Source: Gloeocapsa sp. PCC 73106 (GTDB taxonomy: Bacteria; Cyanobacteriota; Cyanobacteriia; Cyanobacteriales; Gloeocapsaceae). From it: DNA of 64,000 bases. The notes below the pieces were generated by a model. The model had not been told where the DNA came from. It did no database searches and saw nothing but the letters and a program-made list of their open reading frames with translations. Position 1 is the first letter of the stretch; every line of letters begins with the position of its first letter. Location: positions 35,662-99,661 of the forward strand of contig NZ_ALVY01000226.1 in the NCBI RefSeq assembly GCF_000332035.1, given 5' to 3'. Shown here piece after piece: positions 44,692 through 52,805 of the stretch. The translations under genes were made by a program, and so were the position numbers.

Positions 44692-45534
44692 ATGAGTATT
44701 AATGAAACAGCTACCGGACCAGACAGTGTTGCTATTACTGGAACAGCTTCTGGAGAAGGTTCTCAGGGGGTACTTGGCAAAGGTGATGCTGTTGGTGTTC
44801 GGGGAGATGGTACAACTTGGCATGGTGTCGCTGGCATAAGCACAAGCACAACAGGTGGAGCAGGTGTTTATGGCTCAGGAAATCCAGGGGCTGGGGTTCA
44901 GGGTACAAGCACAAAATGGATAGGTGTCTATGGTGAAACGGCTGGTATAGAAAATGGACCGGCTGGTGTTTGGGGTGAGCATAAAGGTGCGGGCATTGGA
45001 GTAAAAGCCATTAGCAATACTGGTGTGGGGTTAGTAGCTTTTAGCAATGGTAAAGCAGCAATCTTTCAAGGTATTGTTGAGGTGACAGGTAATGTTGAGG
45101 TGACAGGTGACATTCGCTTAACCAACGCCGACTGTGCAGAAGACTTTGATGTTGTCTGCATGGAAAAAGTTGAGCTAGGAAATGTCATGGTAATTGACTC
45201 TGAAGGGGCTTTACGACCAAGTGAACAAGCTTATGACAAACGAGTGGCTGGTGTTGTTTCAGGCGCAGGTGACTACAAACCTGGATTAATTTTAGATAAG
45301 CAAGAATCTTCCCATAACCGAATGCCGATTGCTTTGATAGGTAAAGTTTATTGTAAAGTAGATGCTCAATATGGAATGATAGAAGTGGGTGATTTATTAA
45401 CTACTTCTGCTACTCCAGGTCACGCAATGAAAGCAAATGATCCTATCAAAGCTTTTGGCAGTGTTCTAGGAAAAGCACTTCAACCTCTAAAAGAAGGACA
45501 AGGACTTATTCGAATATTGGTTTCTTTGCAGTAG
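44692..45534 (+). CDS. Gly-rich repeat protein with conserved C-terminal domain
   Basis: The 280-residue product has an N-terminal half of short GVxG-type repeats (GVRGDGTTWHGVAGIS, GVYGSGNPGAGVQG), likely a beta-solenoid or fibre. The C-terminal half (about 148-280) has DCAEDFDV, YDKRVAGVVSGAGDYKPG, IGKVYCKVDAQYG and VGDLLTTSATPGHAM. That domain recurs in uncharacterised bacterial proteins and looks like a fibre-end domain. No signal peptide is visible. It sits between two exported-protein genes in the island. Function unknown. Confidence 0.75.
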   Translation: MSINETATGPDSVAITGTASGEGSQGVLGKGDAVGVRGDGTTWHGVAGISTSTTGGAGVYGSGNPGAGVQGTSTKWIGVYGETAGIENGPAGVWGEHKGAGIGVKAISNTGVGLVAFSNGKAAIFQGIVEVTGNVEVTGDIRLTNADCAEDFDVVCMEKVELGNVMVIDSEGALRPSEQAYDKRVAGVVSGAGDYKPGLILDKQESSHNRMPIALIGKVYCKVDAQYGMIEVGDLLTTSATPGHAMKANDPIKAFGSVLGKALQPLKEGQGLIRILVSLQ

Positions 45535-45574
45535 ATTTAAGGTGATAAAGCAAAAAATTCATATAGTTCTAAAT

Positions 45575-46216
45575 ATGTCTAAGTCTTTTCTCAATGATAT
45601 TTCTTATCACTTAGTTAGTCAATTAACTAGACGTAAATTCTTTTTAGGTACTGGTGTATTCTTCGTCACAATTTTGTTAGGAAAGAATAGAACTAAAGAA
45701 GTTGTAGCTCAAACAGAAGAAATACGAATTCCTTTTCTACAAGCACAGGCTGGACCGCAAACGCTACGTCAACTATTAACTAAAGAACAGGTAACAAGTG
45801 TTCAAGCCTTAATTGAAAAAAAGGGGCTAACTCGTCCAGTTTCACTTCGACAACTTTTGAGTACCACAGGTACAATATCACCACAACCATCAACACCACA
45901 ACCATCAACACCACAACCATCAACACCACAACCATCAACACCAACTATTTCAGTTTCTAATCCACAGCCTCAAAACTTTCTCTTACAAGGTTCTGGATTT
46001 TTACCAGGAAGTCGAGTAACAATCAGGGTAGCCGATGACTTTTTAAATAATGTGCACTACCAAGCGTCTGCAACAAGTAGTGGGTCGATTAGCATTAATT
46101 TATCTATACCTTGTAGTCCAGGTCAGTTGTATTTTTCTGCAACTGATAGTCGAGAAAATCGTAATGATCTGACTGGTGTTTTATGGAGTAATACTGTCAC
46201 AAGACCTTGTCAGTGA
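45575..46216 (+). CDS. Tat-signal exported protein with PQPST repeats
   Basis: From ATG 45575 the product has 213 residues. LTRRKFFLGTGVFFVTILLG is a twin-arginine signal followed by VVAQ as the likely cleavage region. A middle part (RQLLTKEQVTSVQALIEKKG) is followed by four PQPST units as a linker. The C-terminal domain has a beta-sandwich look (QNFLLQGSGFLPGSRVTIRV). A GTG at 45542 would extend the N-terminus by 11 residues. It is 40 bases behind the Gly-rich gene, so probably co-transcribed. No known family. Confidence 0.72.
   Translation: MSKSFLNDISYHLVSQLTRRKFFLGTGVFFVTILLGKNRTKEVVAQTEEIRIPFLQAQAGPQTLRQLLTKEQVTSVQALIEKKGLTRPVSLRQLLSTTGTISPQPSTPQPSTPQPSTPQPSTPTISVSNPQPQNFLLQGSGFLPGSRVTIRVADDFLNNVHYQASATSSGSISINLSIPCSPGQLYFSATDSRENRNDLTGVLWSNTVTRPCQ
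45881..45940 (+). repeat. Four perfect 15-bp tandem repeats
   Basis: CCACAACCATCAACA occurs four times head to tail and encodes the PQPST linker of the Tat-signal protein. Perfect identity suggests recent expansion or active slippage. Confidence 0.95.
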
Positions 46217-46296
46217 GCATGGATAAAGAGAGCGAAAAATTTCAGGGAGATGCTTAGTGTATTACGATTGGGAATTTGCTTAAGTTAGTTTGAACC

Positions 46297-46703
46297 CAGG
46301 GCTATTTCGTTCTAGATGCTATGATATCTATGTTAAAGTAGAGACAAATAGAATAAATGACTGAAATAGCTATTCTCAAAGCTTTTGAAGGAATGCCTGA
46401 CTACAGGCGAAAACAAGGGACTAGACACTCGCTCCAGTTATGTTTAGCTTTGTTTACACTAGCAGTGGCAGCAGGAAATCAGGGGTTTTTGGCAATAGGA
46501 GATTGGTTAAAGTATCATCATACTGAATCTTTTCAAGGGATTGAATCTCACTTTGAAGTGAATAAAGGGCATGGGCGTATAGAAAAACGTTTTATTGAGA
46601 TAATGAGAGTTAATAGCGATGATTACCCTGACTGGCCTGATTTAAACACGATTATCCGAGTACACAGGCAAAGAAGTTTTACTTCTCATACCGAAGAAGA
46701 AAC
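46297..46703 (+). pseudogene. ISAs1-family element, copy 3: internally deleted
   Basis: The left end CAGGGCTATTTCGTTCTA is intact at 46297. The transposase starts at ATG 46357 with TEIAILKAFEGMPDYRRKQG, but GDWLKYHH is joined directly to ESFQGIESHFEVNKGHG. That removes roughly 480 bases, including the first catalytic Asp. The frame continues to HTEEETN and stops where the dispersed repeat begins at 46704. The right end is missing. Confidence 0.85.
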
Positions 46704-46785
46704 AAACTAAATAAAGACCTCTTCATCAATGAGCGATCCCGCAAGGGATCTGCCTTCGGCAGCACGCCTTTACCAAATCGGGATA
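46704..46785 (+). repeat. 80-bp dispersed palindromic repeat, copy 2
   Basis: Second copy of the element at 39760-39840, in the same orientation, starting exactly where homology to the ISAs1 transposase ends. It contains CTGCCTTCGGCAG and CACGCCTTTACCAAATCGG. Confidence 0.9.
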
Positions 46786-47040
46786 AGTATCCTACTTGGG
46801 CGATTATGGCTGATTTGGATGCTCCTGATACAAAACTTTACATAAATTAGGATACTACCCCACATCGACTTCATTTCTACCAATTTAAACTGAGTTGTCT
46901 AAATCAATGAATATAACTAATTTTTTCATTCATAAATGATTGTAAATACCTCAATTTATCTAAGGCTTGATTACCTATTTCTTGAGGAATTTCTACTAAC
47001 CGAAGTAGAATATATACTATTAAACAAAAGGTCTTGTTGT
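46782..47040. other. Gene debris and gap before the DUF433 gene
   Basis: A 22-codon frame at 46782-46850 (KYPTWAIMADLDAPDTKLYIN, then stop) reads like the end of a real protein that I cannot identify. From 46851 to 47040 I see only AT-rich sequence. With the repeat copy, the stretch 46711-47040 lacks a gene. Confidence 0.45.
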
Positions 47041-47373
47041 ATGCAACTAGAAGAGTATTTCAACGTACTTGCGCCTGATGACATTAGGCTTAAGGGTACC
47101 CGGATTGGGATTGAGAGTATTCTTTACGAATACATTTATCGCGCTCGTACAGCCGAAGAAATCGCCAAGATCTATCCGTCGTTGTCGCTGGAGCAGGTTT
47201 ATGCCACAATCCTCTATTACCTGCATGATCGAGAGGCCGTAGGGCAATATCTAACCGATTGGATTGAGTTTGGAGAACGGATGCGAGCAGAACAGCGCGA
47301 AAATCCCTCGCCTGCCAGACTGAGATTTAAACAATTGAAGGCACATCAAACCAGCAAAGTTTGTCCTGCATGA
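47041..47373 (+). CDS. DUF433 domain antitoxin
   Basis: From ATG 47041 the 110-residue product carries the DUF433 pattern: DDIRLKGTRIGIESILYEYI, TAEEIAKIYPSLSLEQVYATILYYLHDREAV. This is a winged or helix-turn-helix-like fold common as antitoxin. An upstream ATG at 46936 would add 35 unrelated residues. Its stop overlaps the next start by four bases (ATGA). Partner order matches known DUF433/DUF5615 pairs. Confidence 0.85.
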   Translation: MQLEEYFNVLAPDDIRLKGTRIGIESILYEYIYRARTAEEIAKIYPSLSLEQVYATILYYLHDREAVGQYLTDWIEFGERMRAEQRENPSPARLRFKQLKAHQTSKVCPA

Positions 47374-47738
47374 CTCTCAAATATCTGTTTGATGAAAACG
47401 TCGATCCTGAGTATGTGCGCCAGCTAAGACGGCGCAATCCAGAAATTTTAGTGCGAGTGGTGGGAGAACCTGCAACCCCACTCAGAGGAACGCTTGACCC
47501 AGAAATTCTAAACTGGTGCGAAGTCACGGGTTTTGTTCTTGTGACCAATAATCGTCGGTCAATGCCTGTCCATTTAGCTGACCATTTGGTAATGGGTCGC
47601 CATATTCCTGGAATTTTGATATTAAATCCGAGTCTGAGCATGGGTGAAACTTTGGAGGAGTTAATCGTAGTGGCTGAGGCTTCGTTTGAGAATGAATACC
47701 AAGACCGAATTGAATATTTACCCTTGCTCATGGGGTGA
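47370..47738 (+). CDS. DUF5615 PIN-like toxin
   Basis: The 122-residue product begins LKYLFDENVDPEYVRQLRRR and includes LDPEILNWCEVTGFVLVTNNRRSM, the acidic residues expected for the PIN-like DUF5615 fold. It is coupled to the DUF433 gene. These proteins are presumed ribonuclease toxins. It marks the right end of the accessory island; the next gene, on the other strand, contains HIP1 sites again. Confidence 0.82.
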   Translation: MTLKYLFDENVDPEYVRQLRRRNPEILVRVVGEPATPLRGTLDPEILNWCEVTGFVLVTNNRRSMPVHLADHLVMGRHIPGILILNPSLSMGETLEELIVVAEASFENEYQDRIEYLPLLMG

Positions 47739-47859
47739 CGAAAGACCTCAAAGGGATAAGTAGTAGGGTTTCCAGGACAATAACTTGAAGAGAAAAACAA
47801 GAAACTGGGGTACTTATTGAAAATCTGAGCTAAATGTACTTAGATTAATGACAACAAAT

Positions 47860-49095
47860 CTAAAGGACAGGCGATCGCATTTCCCAATTGCGCCAAATAA
47901 TCTCAGTAACTTCAGTAGCCAAACGCGCGTTTAGTTGAATCGCTTCTTGTTTCAAATCTCTAGGTTGAGTAGCGATCGCCCCTTTTAGAGTGATAGCGAG
48001 AGTAACTAATTGATTGTTCTTAACAAACTGTATCAAAGCGACATAAACTTTCTCAGTTCTGTTTCTAATTTTGGTGGTACCGTGTCCCTCCTTAGAGAGA
48101 ATAACCAAGGAATCCAATTGCTGATCCAATCCCAACATATTGAGAGCTAAATCGCCAAAACGAGCAGTATCTAAACCCATAACTTTAATTAAAGCATTCA
48201 AACTAGACTGATTCACTGCTGGAATTCGTGCTGAGGGAGTGAGATAATGATGCCAACCGATGAAAGAAATTAACCTAGTTAAATCATAAGCAGAGACATT
48301 ATTTTCTCCCCAAGTGACCTCCTGTCGATCGCCTTGAAGAATAGTAGTCCCACTCACAGGATTATATAATTCTGGCACAGTAATCAAAGGATCTTCCCCG
48401 TATCTACCGCGAAAGACTAAATTACTATTACCCGTTAAGCTTTGAAACCACGTTTCTAATTCTATTTGGGGTTGAAATCGCTTGAGTGTAGCGCTGAGAG
48501 AATTGGAACTAGCGATACATTCTTGATAAGTCATGATATCTTCAGCCAAATCCCTAAAAACGATATTTCTTACCTGGTTATCTTGATCAACCCCTCTAAT
48601 CAGACAATTACTGATATCCGTTTCTGGTTCTTGCAAATTACCTTTACAGAGGATGTTAAGCAAAGGCACTAGCTTAGTCGCACTCCAAAATTCTTGATGA
48701 CGCAGAGAATTTCTCCCCAACCATTTGGTTTTAAATTGACCTTCGGTAAAACTACCCAAACAGACACAAGCTTCTTCAATATCCAGATGGAGAAAATCCA
48801 AACCAGATTCATCAATCGCCGGTAACTCACCCAAACAGGGATAATCATGAAAAGTAGCATCAGCTTGTATTCCTGAGATTAGGTCTTTACCGTCGGGTTT
48901 TTGTCGTAAAAGCTGGGGATAATTTCCGATTTCTCTGCTTTTGTGTAATTTTAAACTTTCTATCCCTAGAAACTGTTGATAAACTCCTTCCTTATCAAAC
49001 TGGGGTTTTTTTTCAGGTTTGTTGACTTTTGACAATGCTAAAGACGCACTAATCGCCAATAGAGGAAGGAAAAATCTTCTTCTGTTGAATTCCAT
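47860..49095 (-). CDS. Exported beta-lactamase/PBP-like serine hydrolase
   Basis: The 411-residue protein has an N-terminal signal (RRRFFLPLLAISASLALS). FWSATKLVPLL contains SxxK, the acyl-serine motif of the class A beta-lactamase/DD-peptidase fold. A later segment (NNVSAYDLTRL) could supply the second motif, and EGHGTTKIRNRT a degenerate KTG. It may act on cell-wall peptides or be inactive. It starts 13 bases after the RNase gene, so the two are probably co-transcribed. Confidence 0.65.
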   Translation of the reverse strand: MEFNRRRFFLPLLAISASLALSKVNKPEKKPQFDKEGVYQQFLGIESLKLHKSREIGNYPQLLRQKPDGKDLISGIQADATFHDYPCLGELPAIDESGLDFLHLDIEEACVCLGSFTEGQFKTKWLGRNSLRHQEFWSATKLVPLLNILCKGNLQEPETDISNCLIRGVDQDNQVRNIVFRDLAEDIMTYQECIASSNSLSATLKRFQPQIELETWFQSLTGNSNLVFRGRYGEDPLITVPELYNPVSGTTILQGDRQEVTWGENNVSAYDLTRLISFIGWHHYLTPSARIPAVNQSSLNALIKVMGLDTARFGDLALNMLGLDQQLDSLVILSKEGHGTTKIRNRTEKVYVALIQFVKNNQLVTLAITLKGAIATQPRDLKQEAIQLNARLATEVTEIIWRNWEMRSPVL

Positions 49096-49108
49096 AAGGG
49101 AAAAAGGT

Positions 49109-51112
49109 TTAAACAGTCGCTTGAGTCATTTCCCGAAAGCGAATCTCATCCCGATGAGGATCAACGCGCACTACTTGTAAGTCTAAGCGATCGCCTAAAG
49201 AGACATTTCTTTCAAAGCGATGGGCTAACTCAATTCCCAGATCTTCTAGCATCACTAAAGCTAAATTTTCATCTTCTCGCAGCCAACGCAACACTAGCAC
49301 TTGCCATACTCCTTCGGGTTGACGACGGAGATATTCCAAACTCCAATAGCGATTGGTCTGACGTTCAACGCTAGAAGCTTCTTTCACCGAATCGATCACA
49401 CCAAAGAGAATTTCTTGCATCTTCTCCTCAGAAAAAGGCAAAGGATCTCCTCGTAAAGAAGCTTTAAGTTGAAAATGAGCGAGTAAATCTGTATAGCGGC
49501 GAATGGGGGAGGTGACCTGGGTATAAGTATTTAAACCTAAGCTAGCGTGACGAGCGGGATTGATGCTGATTTCACTACGTGGCATACACCGACGTAGTGC
49601 ACAGGAACGCACGGGTCCCGCGGGGAGTAAAATCAATTCCTCCTCTGGGGGTAATTCCGGCTGGGGTTGACTGCGAAAAGGCACAGGTAAGTGATGATCC
49701 TGGCAGTAACGTCCTCCGACTTCTCCTGCTAGAATCATCATTTCAGCTACTAGTTGACGCGATCGCGAGTTATCGAGTAGTTCTATAGTAATTTCGTCAT
49801 TAGCACTGACCTTAATAGAAGATTCTGGCATTTGTATATTAATAGAACCTTGTTCGGTGCGCCATTTCAGACGTTGCTTGGCAGAGGCGCCTAAAATGCT
49901 AATTTCCGGTTCCCCTTGGATATCGAGTTCTAACATTTCGTCTACATCTTCATAGGTAAGACGATAAGTTGGTTTAATCAAACTCGCATGGATACAGTAA
50001 TCTAAAACTCCACCGGTCGAGTCCAAAACTACCCCAAAACTCAAGGCTGGACAAACTTTACCTTGTACTAGACTCATTGGCCCTGTAGCCAGTTCTGTCG
50101 GGAACATAGAGATCATTCCCGTGGGTAGATAGAGAGTCGTACTACGACGCCTAGCTTCTAGATCTAGTTCATCTCCAGGAGACATAAGTCGAGTAGGATC
50201 GGCGATATGTATCCATATTTTATTAGTTTGAGAATCTATGCGTTCTACACTTAGACCGTCATCGATTTCCTTAGTGCTTTCGTCGTCTATGGTGTAGACT
50301 TTCAAATGAGTCAGATCCAAGCGATCGCGATCGGGGTCAGGTGGAGGAGTGGTAAGATTTGTTTGCGCCACATCGAGAACCTTTTTGGAGAAATAACGGG
50401 GGTAAGAACTGCGGCGCAGAAATAAATTTTCGTGTTTACTCCACCAACCTAGTTCTATCAGTAAGGTAACAACATTCTCAGGATTTGTTGTTGATTGTCC
50501 TAACTCTGTTAGAACATCTACAGCGTTGCGTGAAGGTTGTTCTGGAAAGAGTACGTATTTTTCTAAAACTTCCAAACGAGAGCGATCGGCTTCTGACCAA
50601 TCGACTTTTTCTCCTTGTAGAGCTTGATTGAAGCGGGCTATAAATACTTCTTTTTCTTGTTTGCGTTGTTCTTCTACTTCTAGTTGATGTTTAATTTCTT
50701 CTACTTGATTAACAGGGCGTGGTTCGTAGAGGTCCCCTTTCTTCTTGAAGTAAATTTTATCTTCTGATAGTAGACTATGGGCAGTATAGCAAAGATGGGG
50801 AGAACTTTCAGAGAATAATAGAGAGGCCATTTCTTCTGGAGTAATCGCCATTCCCTCCTCTACTAGTAATTCCCAAGCTAAAGCCAAAGTAGATAGATCT
50901 AAATAGGGTTCAACCTGCTTTAAAAATGAGGGTATATCTTCAGAGCGATAGGGACCTCCATTTATAGTATATTCTACGCGCTGAGGACGAAGTTTATGGG
51001 GGTGACCACTTTGGTCGATGACGATCCAATCTTTTTTTCCTTCTGGGCGATCTACCACCGCCAGACGACGATGTCCTTGTAGTCGAAATTCAATTAGAGT
51101 TCCCTTTTCCAC
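49109..51112 (-). CDS. rnb: Ribonuclease II/R family exoribonuclease
   Basis: The 667-residue product has the RNB catalytic domain: VYTIDDESTKEIDDGLS with the Mg-binding Asp cluster, WIHIADPTRLMSPGDELD, and TTLYLPTGMISMFP. Near the end YTQVTSPIRRYTDLL is the conserved RNB finish, and a short S1-like tail follows. It degrades RNA 3' to 5'. It follows rpsR, an arrangement common in cyanobacteria. Assignment to RNase II or R is not settled by sequence alone. Confidence 0.92.
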   Translation of the reverse strand: MEKGTLIEFRLQGHRRLAVVDRPEGKKDWIVIDQSGHPHKLRPQRVEYTINGGPYRSEDIPSFLKQVEPYLDLSTLALAWELLVEEGMAITPEEMASLLFSESSPHLCYTAHSLLSEDKIYFKKKGDLYEPRPVNQVEEIKHQLEVEEQRKQEKEVFIARFNQALQGEKVDWSEADRSRLEVLEKYVLFPEQPSRNAVDVLTELGQSTTNPENVVTLLIELGWWSKHENLFLRRSSYPRYFSKKVLDVAQTNLTTPPPDPDRDRLDLTHLKVYTIDDESTKEIDDGLSVERIDSQTNKIWIHIADPTRLMSPGDELDLEARRRSTTLYLPTGMISMFPTELATGPMSLVQGKVCPALSFGVVLDSTGGVLDYCIHASLIKPTYRLTYEDVDEMLELDIQGEPEISILGASAKQRLKWRTEQGSINIQMPESSIKVSANDEITIELLDNSRSRQLVAEMMILAGEVGGRYCQDHHLPVPFRSQPQPELPPEEELILLPAGPVRSCALRRCMPRSEISINPARHASLGLNTYTQVTSPIRRYTDLLAHFQLKASLRGDPLPFSEEKMQEILFGVIDSVKEASSVERQTNRYWSLEYLRRQPEGVWQVLVLRWLREDENLALVMLEDLGIELAHRFERNVSLGDRLDLQVVRVDPHRDEIRFREMTQATV

Positions 51113-51217
51113 CAGCTTTGTATTTTTCTGTTTAGTTTACTATTCATTTATACTATCAAAGCAAAGAAGGGTATTGATTGGACTTTTAACCCTCCTTTGG
51201 ACATGTTCAAGACTTCA

Positions 51218-51433
51218 CTAACCTTCGGCGTTGACAAAAGGTAATAAAGCTAACATTCTTGCCCTTTTAATAGCCACAGTGAGATCTCTTTGTTGCTTGG
51301 CGGTTAATCCTGTAATCCGACGCGGTAGAATTTTACCCCGTTCGGTAATAAACTTACGTAGCAGTTCTAGATCCTTGTAATCGATAGGCTCGCTAGGTTT
51401 AATTGGAGAAAGACGTTTACGAAAATATGCCAT
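51218..51433 (-). CDS. rpsR: 30S ribosomal protein S18
   Basis: The 71-residue product has the S18 core ([23 protein letters not shown] split at positions 19-41, then [25 protein letters not shown]). It binds S6 and 16S rRNA on the small-subunit platform. It lies nine bases after rpmG, a standard pair in cyanobacteria and chloroplasts. Confidence 0.97.
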   Translation of the reverse strand: MAYFRKRLSPIKPSEPIDYKDLELLRKFITERGKILPRRITGLTAKQQRDLTVAIKRARMLALLPFVNAEG

Positions 51434-51442
51434 AGCTAAATT

Positions 51443-51637
51443 TTATTTAATTTCTTTGTGGACGGTGTGTTTATTGCAATGGGTACAGAATTTTTTCAGT
51501 TCGAGTCTAGCGGTAGTGTTGCGACGATTTTTCATGGTAGTATAACGAGATACCCCAGGTGAACGCTTGTCATTATTACTACGACACTCGGTGCATTCTA
51601 GAGTAATAATAATCCGGGCACCTTTTTTGCTGGCCAT
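51443..51637 (-). CDS. rpmG: 50S ribosomal protein L33
   Basis: The Met at 51637 gives the standard 64-residue start [18 protein letters not shown]. Two CxxC pairs (CTEC near 14-17 and CTHC near 53-56) form a zinc ribbon. An open frame further upstream would add 13 residues that are not part of the family. First gene of the rpmG-rpsR unit. Confidence 0.96.
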   Translation of the reverse strand: MASKKGARIIITLECTECRSNNDKRSPGVSRYTTMKNRRNTTARLELKKFCTHCNKHTVHKEIK

Positions 51638-51700
51638 AATTTTGTGTTTTTTGGACTTGATTAATTTTACAGACAAACATTCATTATACCATACTTAGCT

Positions 51701-52729
51701 CTAGTCTGCAAAAATATAGCGATGTAAATCTCTGGGGTCGGGTTCGGGACTTTGTTCGGCGAATTTGACAGCTTCTTCTATCAGAACTTTAATTTCATTG
51801 TCTATCTGTTTCAACTCTTCAGAGGTAGCCAAGTTTTGCTCGAGTAGATAGGCGCTAAATTTTTTAATGGGATCTCTTTCCCCCCAAAATTCTTTCTCAG
51901 CTGGAGAGCGCAACTCGTCGGGATCAGCAAGAGAATGACCCCGAAAACGGTAGGTTAAGGCTTCTATCAGAGTGGGACCCTCTCCTGCGCGTGCACGAGC
52001 TACAGCTTCCTCGGCTATTGTATGCACTGCGACTATATCCATCCCGTCGACTTCTACCCCGTGCATACCAAATACACTGGCTTTTTTATAAATTTCCGGT
52101 TGAGAAGTTGCCCGTTCGTGAGCCATGCCGATCGCCCATTTATTATTTTCCACGACGTAGATAATTGGTAACTTCCACAGAGAAGCCATGTTCAAACATT
52201 CGAAGAACTGACCATTATTACTCGCTCCATCGCCAAAGAAACAGACTGCTACTTGATCAGCATCGGCTTGACCTAAAGCTTCCTTGCGGTATTTGCTTTG
52301 AAAAGCGGCACCTGTGGCCACGGGTATACCTTCGGCGACGAAAGCATAACCCCCCAAGAAGTGGTGTTTAGATGAAAACATATGCATCGAGCCGCCACGG
52401 CCTTTACTGCAGCCGGTTTCCTTCCCGAATAACTCTGCCATCACTTCTGAGGGAGGAACACCCGCACTAAGGGCGTGAACGTGATCCCGATACGTACTGG
52501 AAACGTAATCTTCCCCGGGACGTAAAGCTTTGATTATGCCAGAAGATACGGCTTCTTGCCCATTGTAGAGGTGGACGAAGCCAAACATCTTACCCCTGTA
52601 ATACATTTCGGCGCACTTATCTTCAAAGAAGCGACCAAGAATCATATCTCTGTACAAAATTAACCCCTTTTCTGGAGTAATTCGTGCTAAGCTCAGATCG
52701 AATTTGGGTAAGGTGCGTTCTGCTATCAT
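51701..52729 (-). CDS. pdhA: Pyruvate dehydrogenase E1 component, alpha subunit
   Basis: The 342-residue E1-alpha has the thiamine diphosphate motif from [15 protein letters not shown] to [14 protein letters not shown], the [10 protein letters not shown] loop and the regulatory-loop segment [15 protein letters not shown]. It forms a heterotetramer with PdhB, encoded at 460-1443 on the other strand. It stands alone in its operon, divergent from zipN. Confidence 0.97.
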   Translation of the reverse strand: MIAERTLPKFDLSLARITPEKGLILYRDMILGRFFEDKCAEMYYRGKMFGFVHLYNGQEAVSSGIIKALRPGEDYVSSTYRDHVHALSAGVPPSEVMAELFGKETGCSKGRGGSMHMFSSKHHFLGGYAFVAEGIPVATGAAFQSKYRKEALGQADADQVAVCFFGDGASNNGQFFECLNMASLWKLPIIYVVENNKWAIGMAHERATSQPEIYKKASVFGMHGVEVDGMDIVAVHTIAEEAVARARAGEGPTLIEALTYRFRGHSLADPDELRSPAEKEFWGERDPIKKFSAYLLEQNLATSEELKQIDNEIKVLIEEAVKFAEQSPEPDPRDLHRYIFAD

Positions 52730-52805
52730 AATTAATTGTTCGTTTCCTCTAAAAGATTTAAGATAACATCATAGTTGAAGATCAAGGTAAAAAGGAATCA
52801 TTCCT

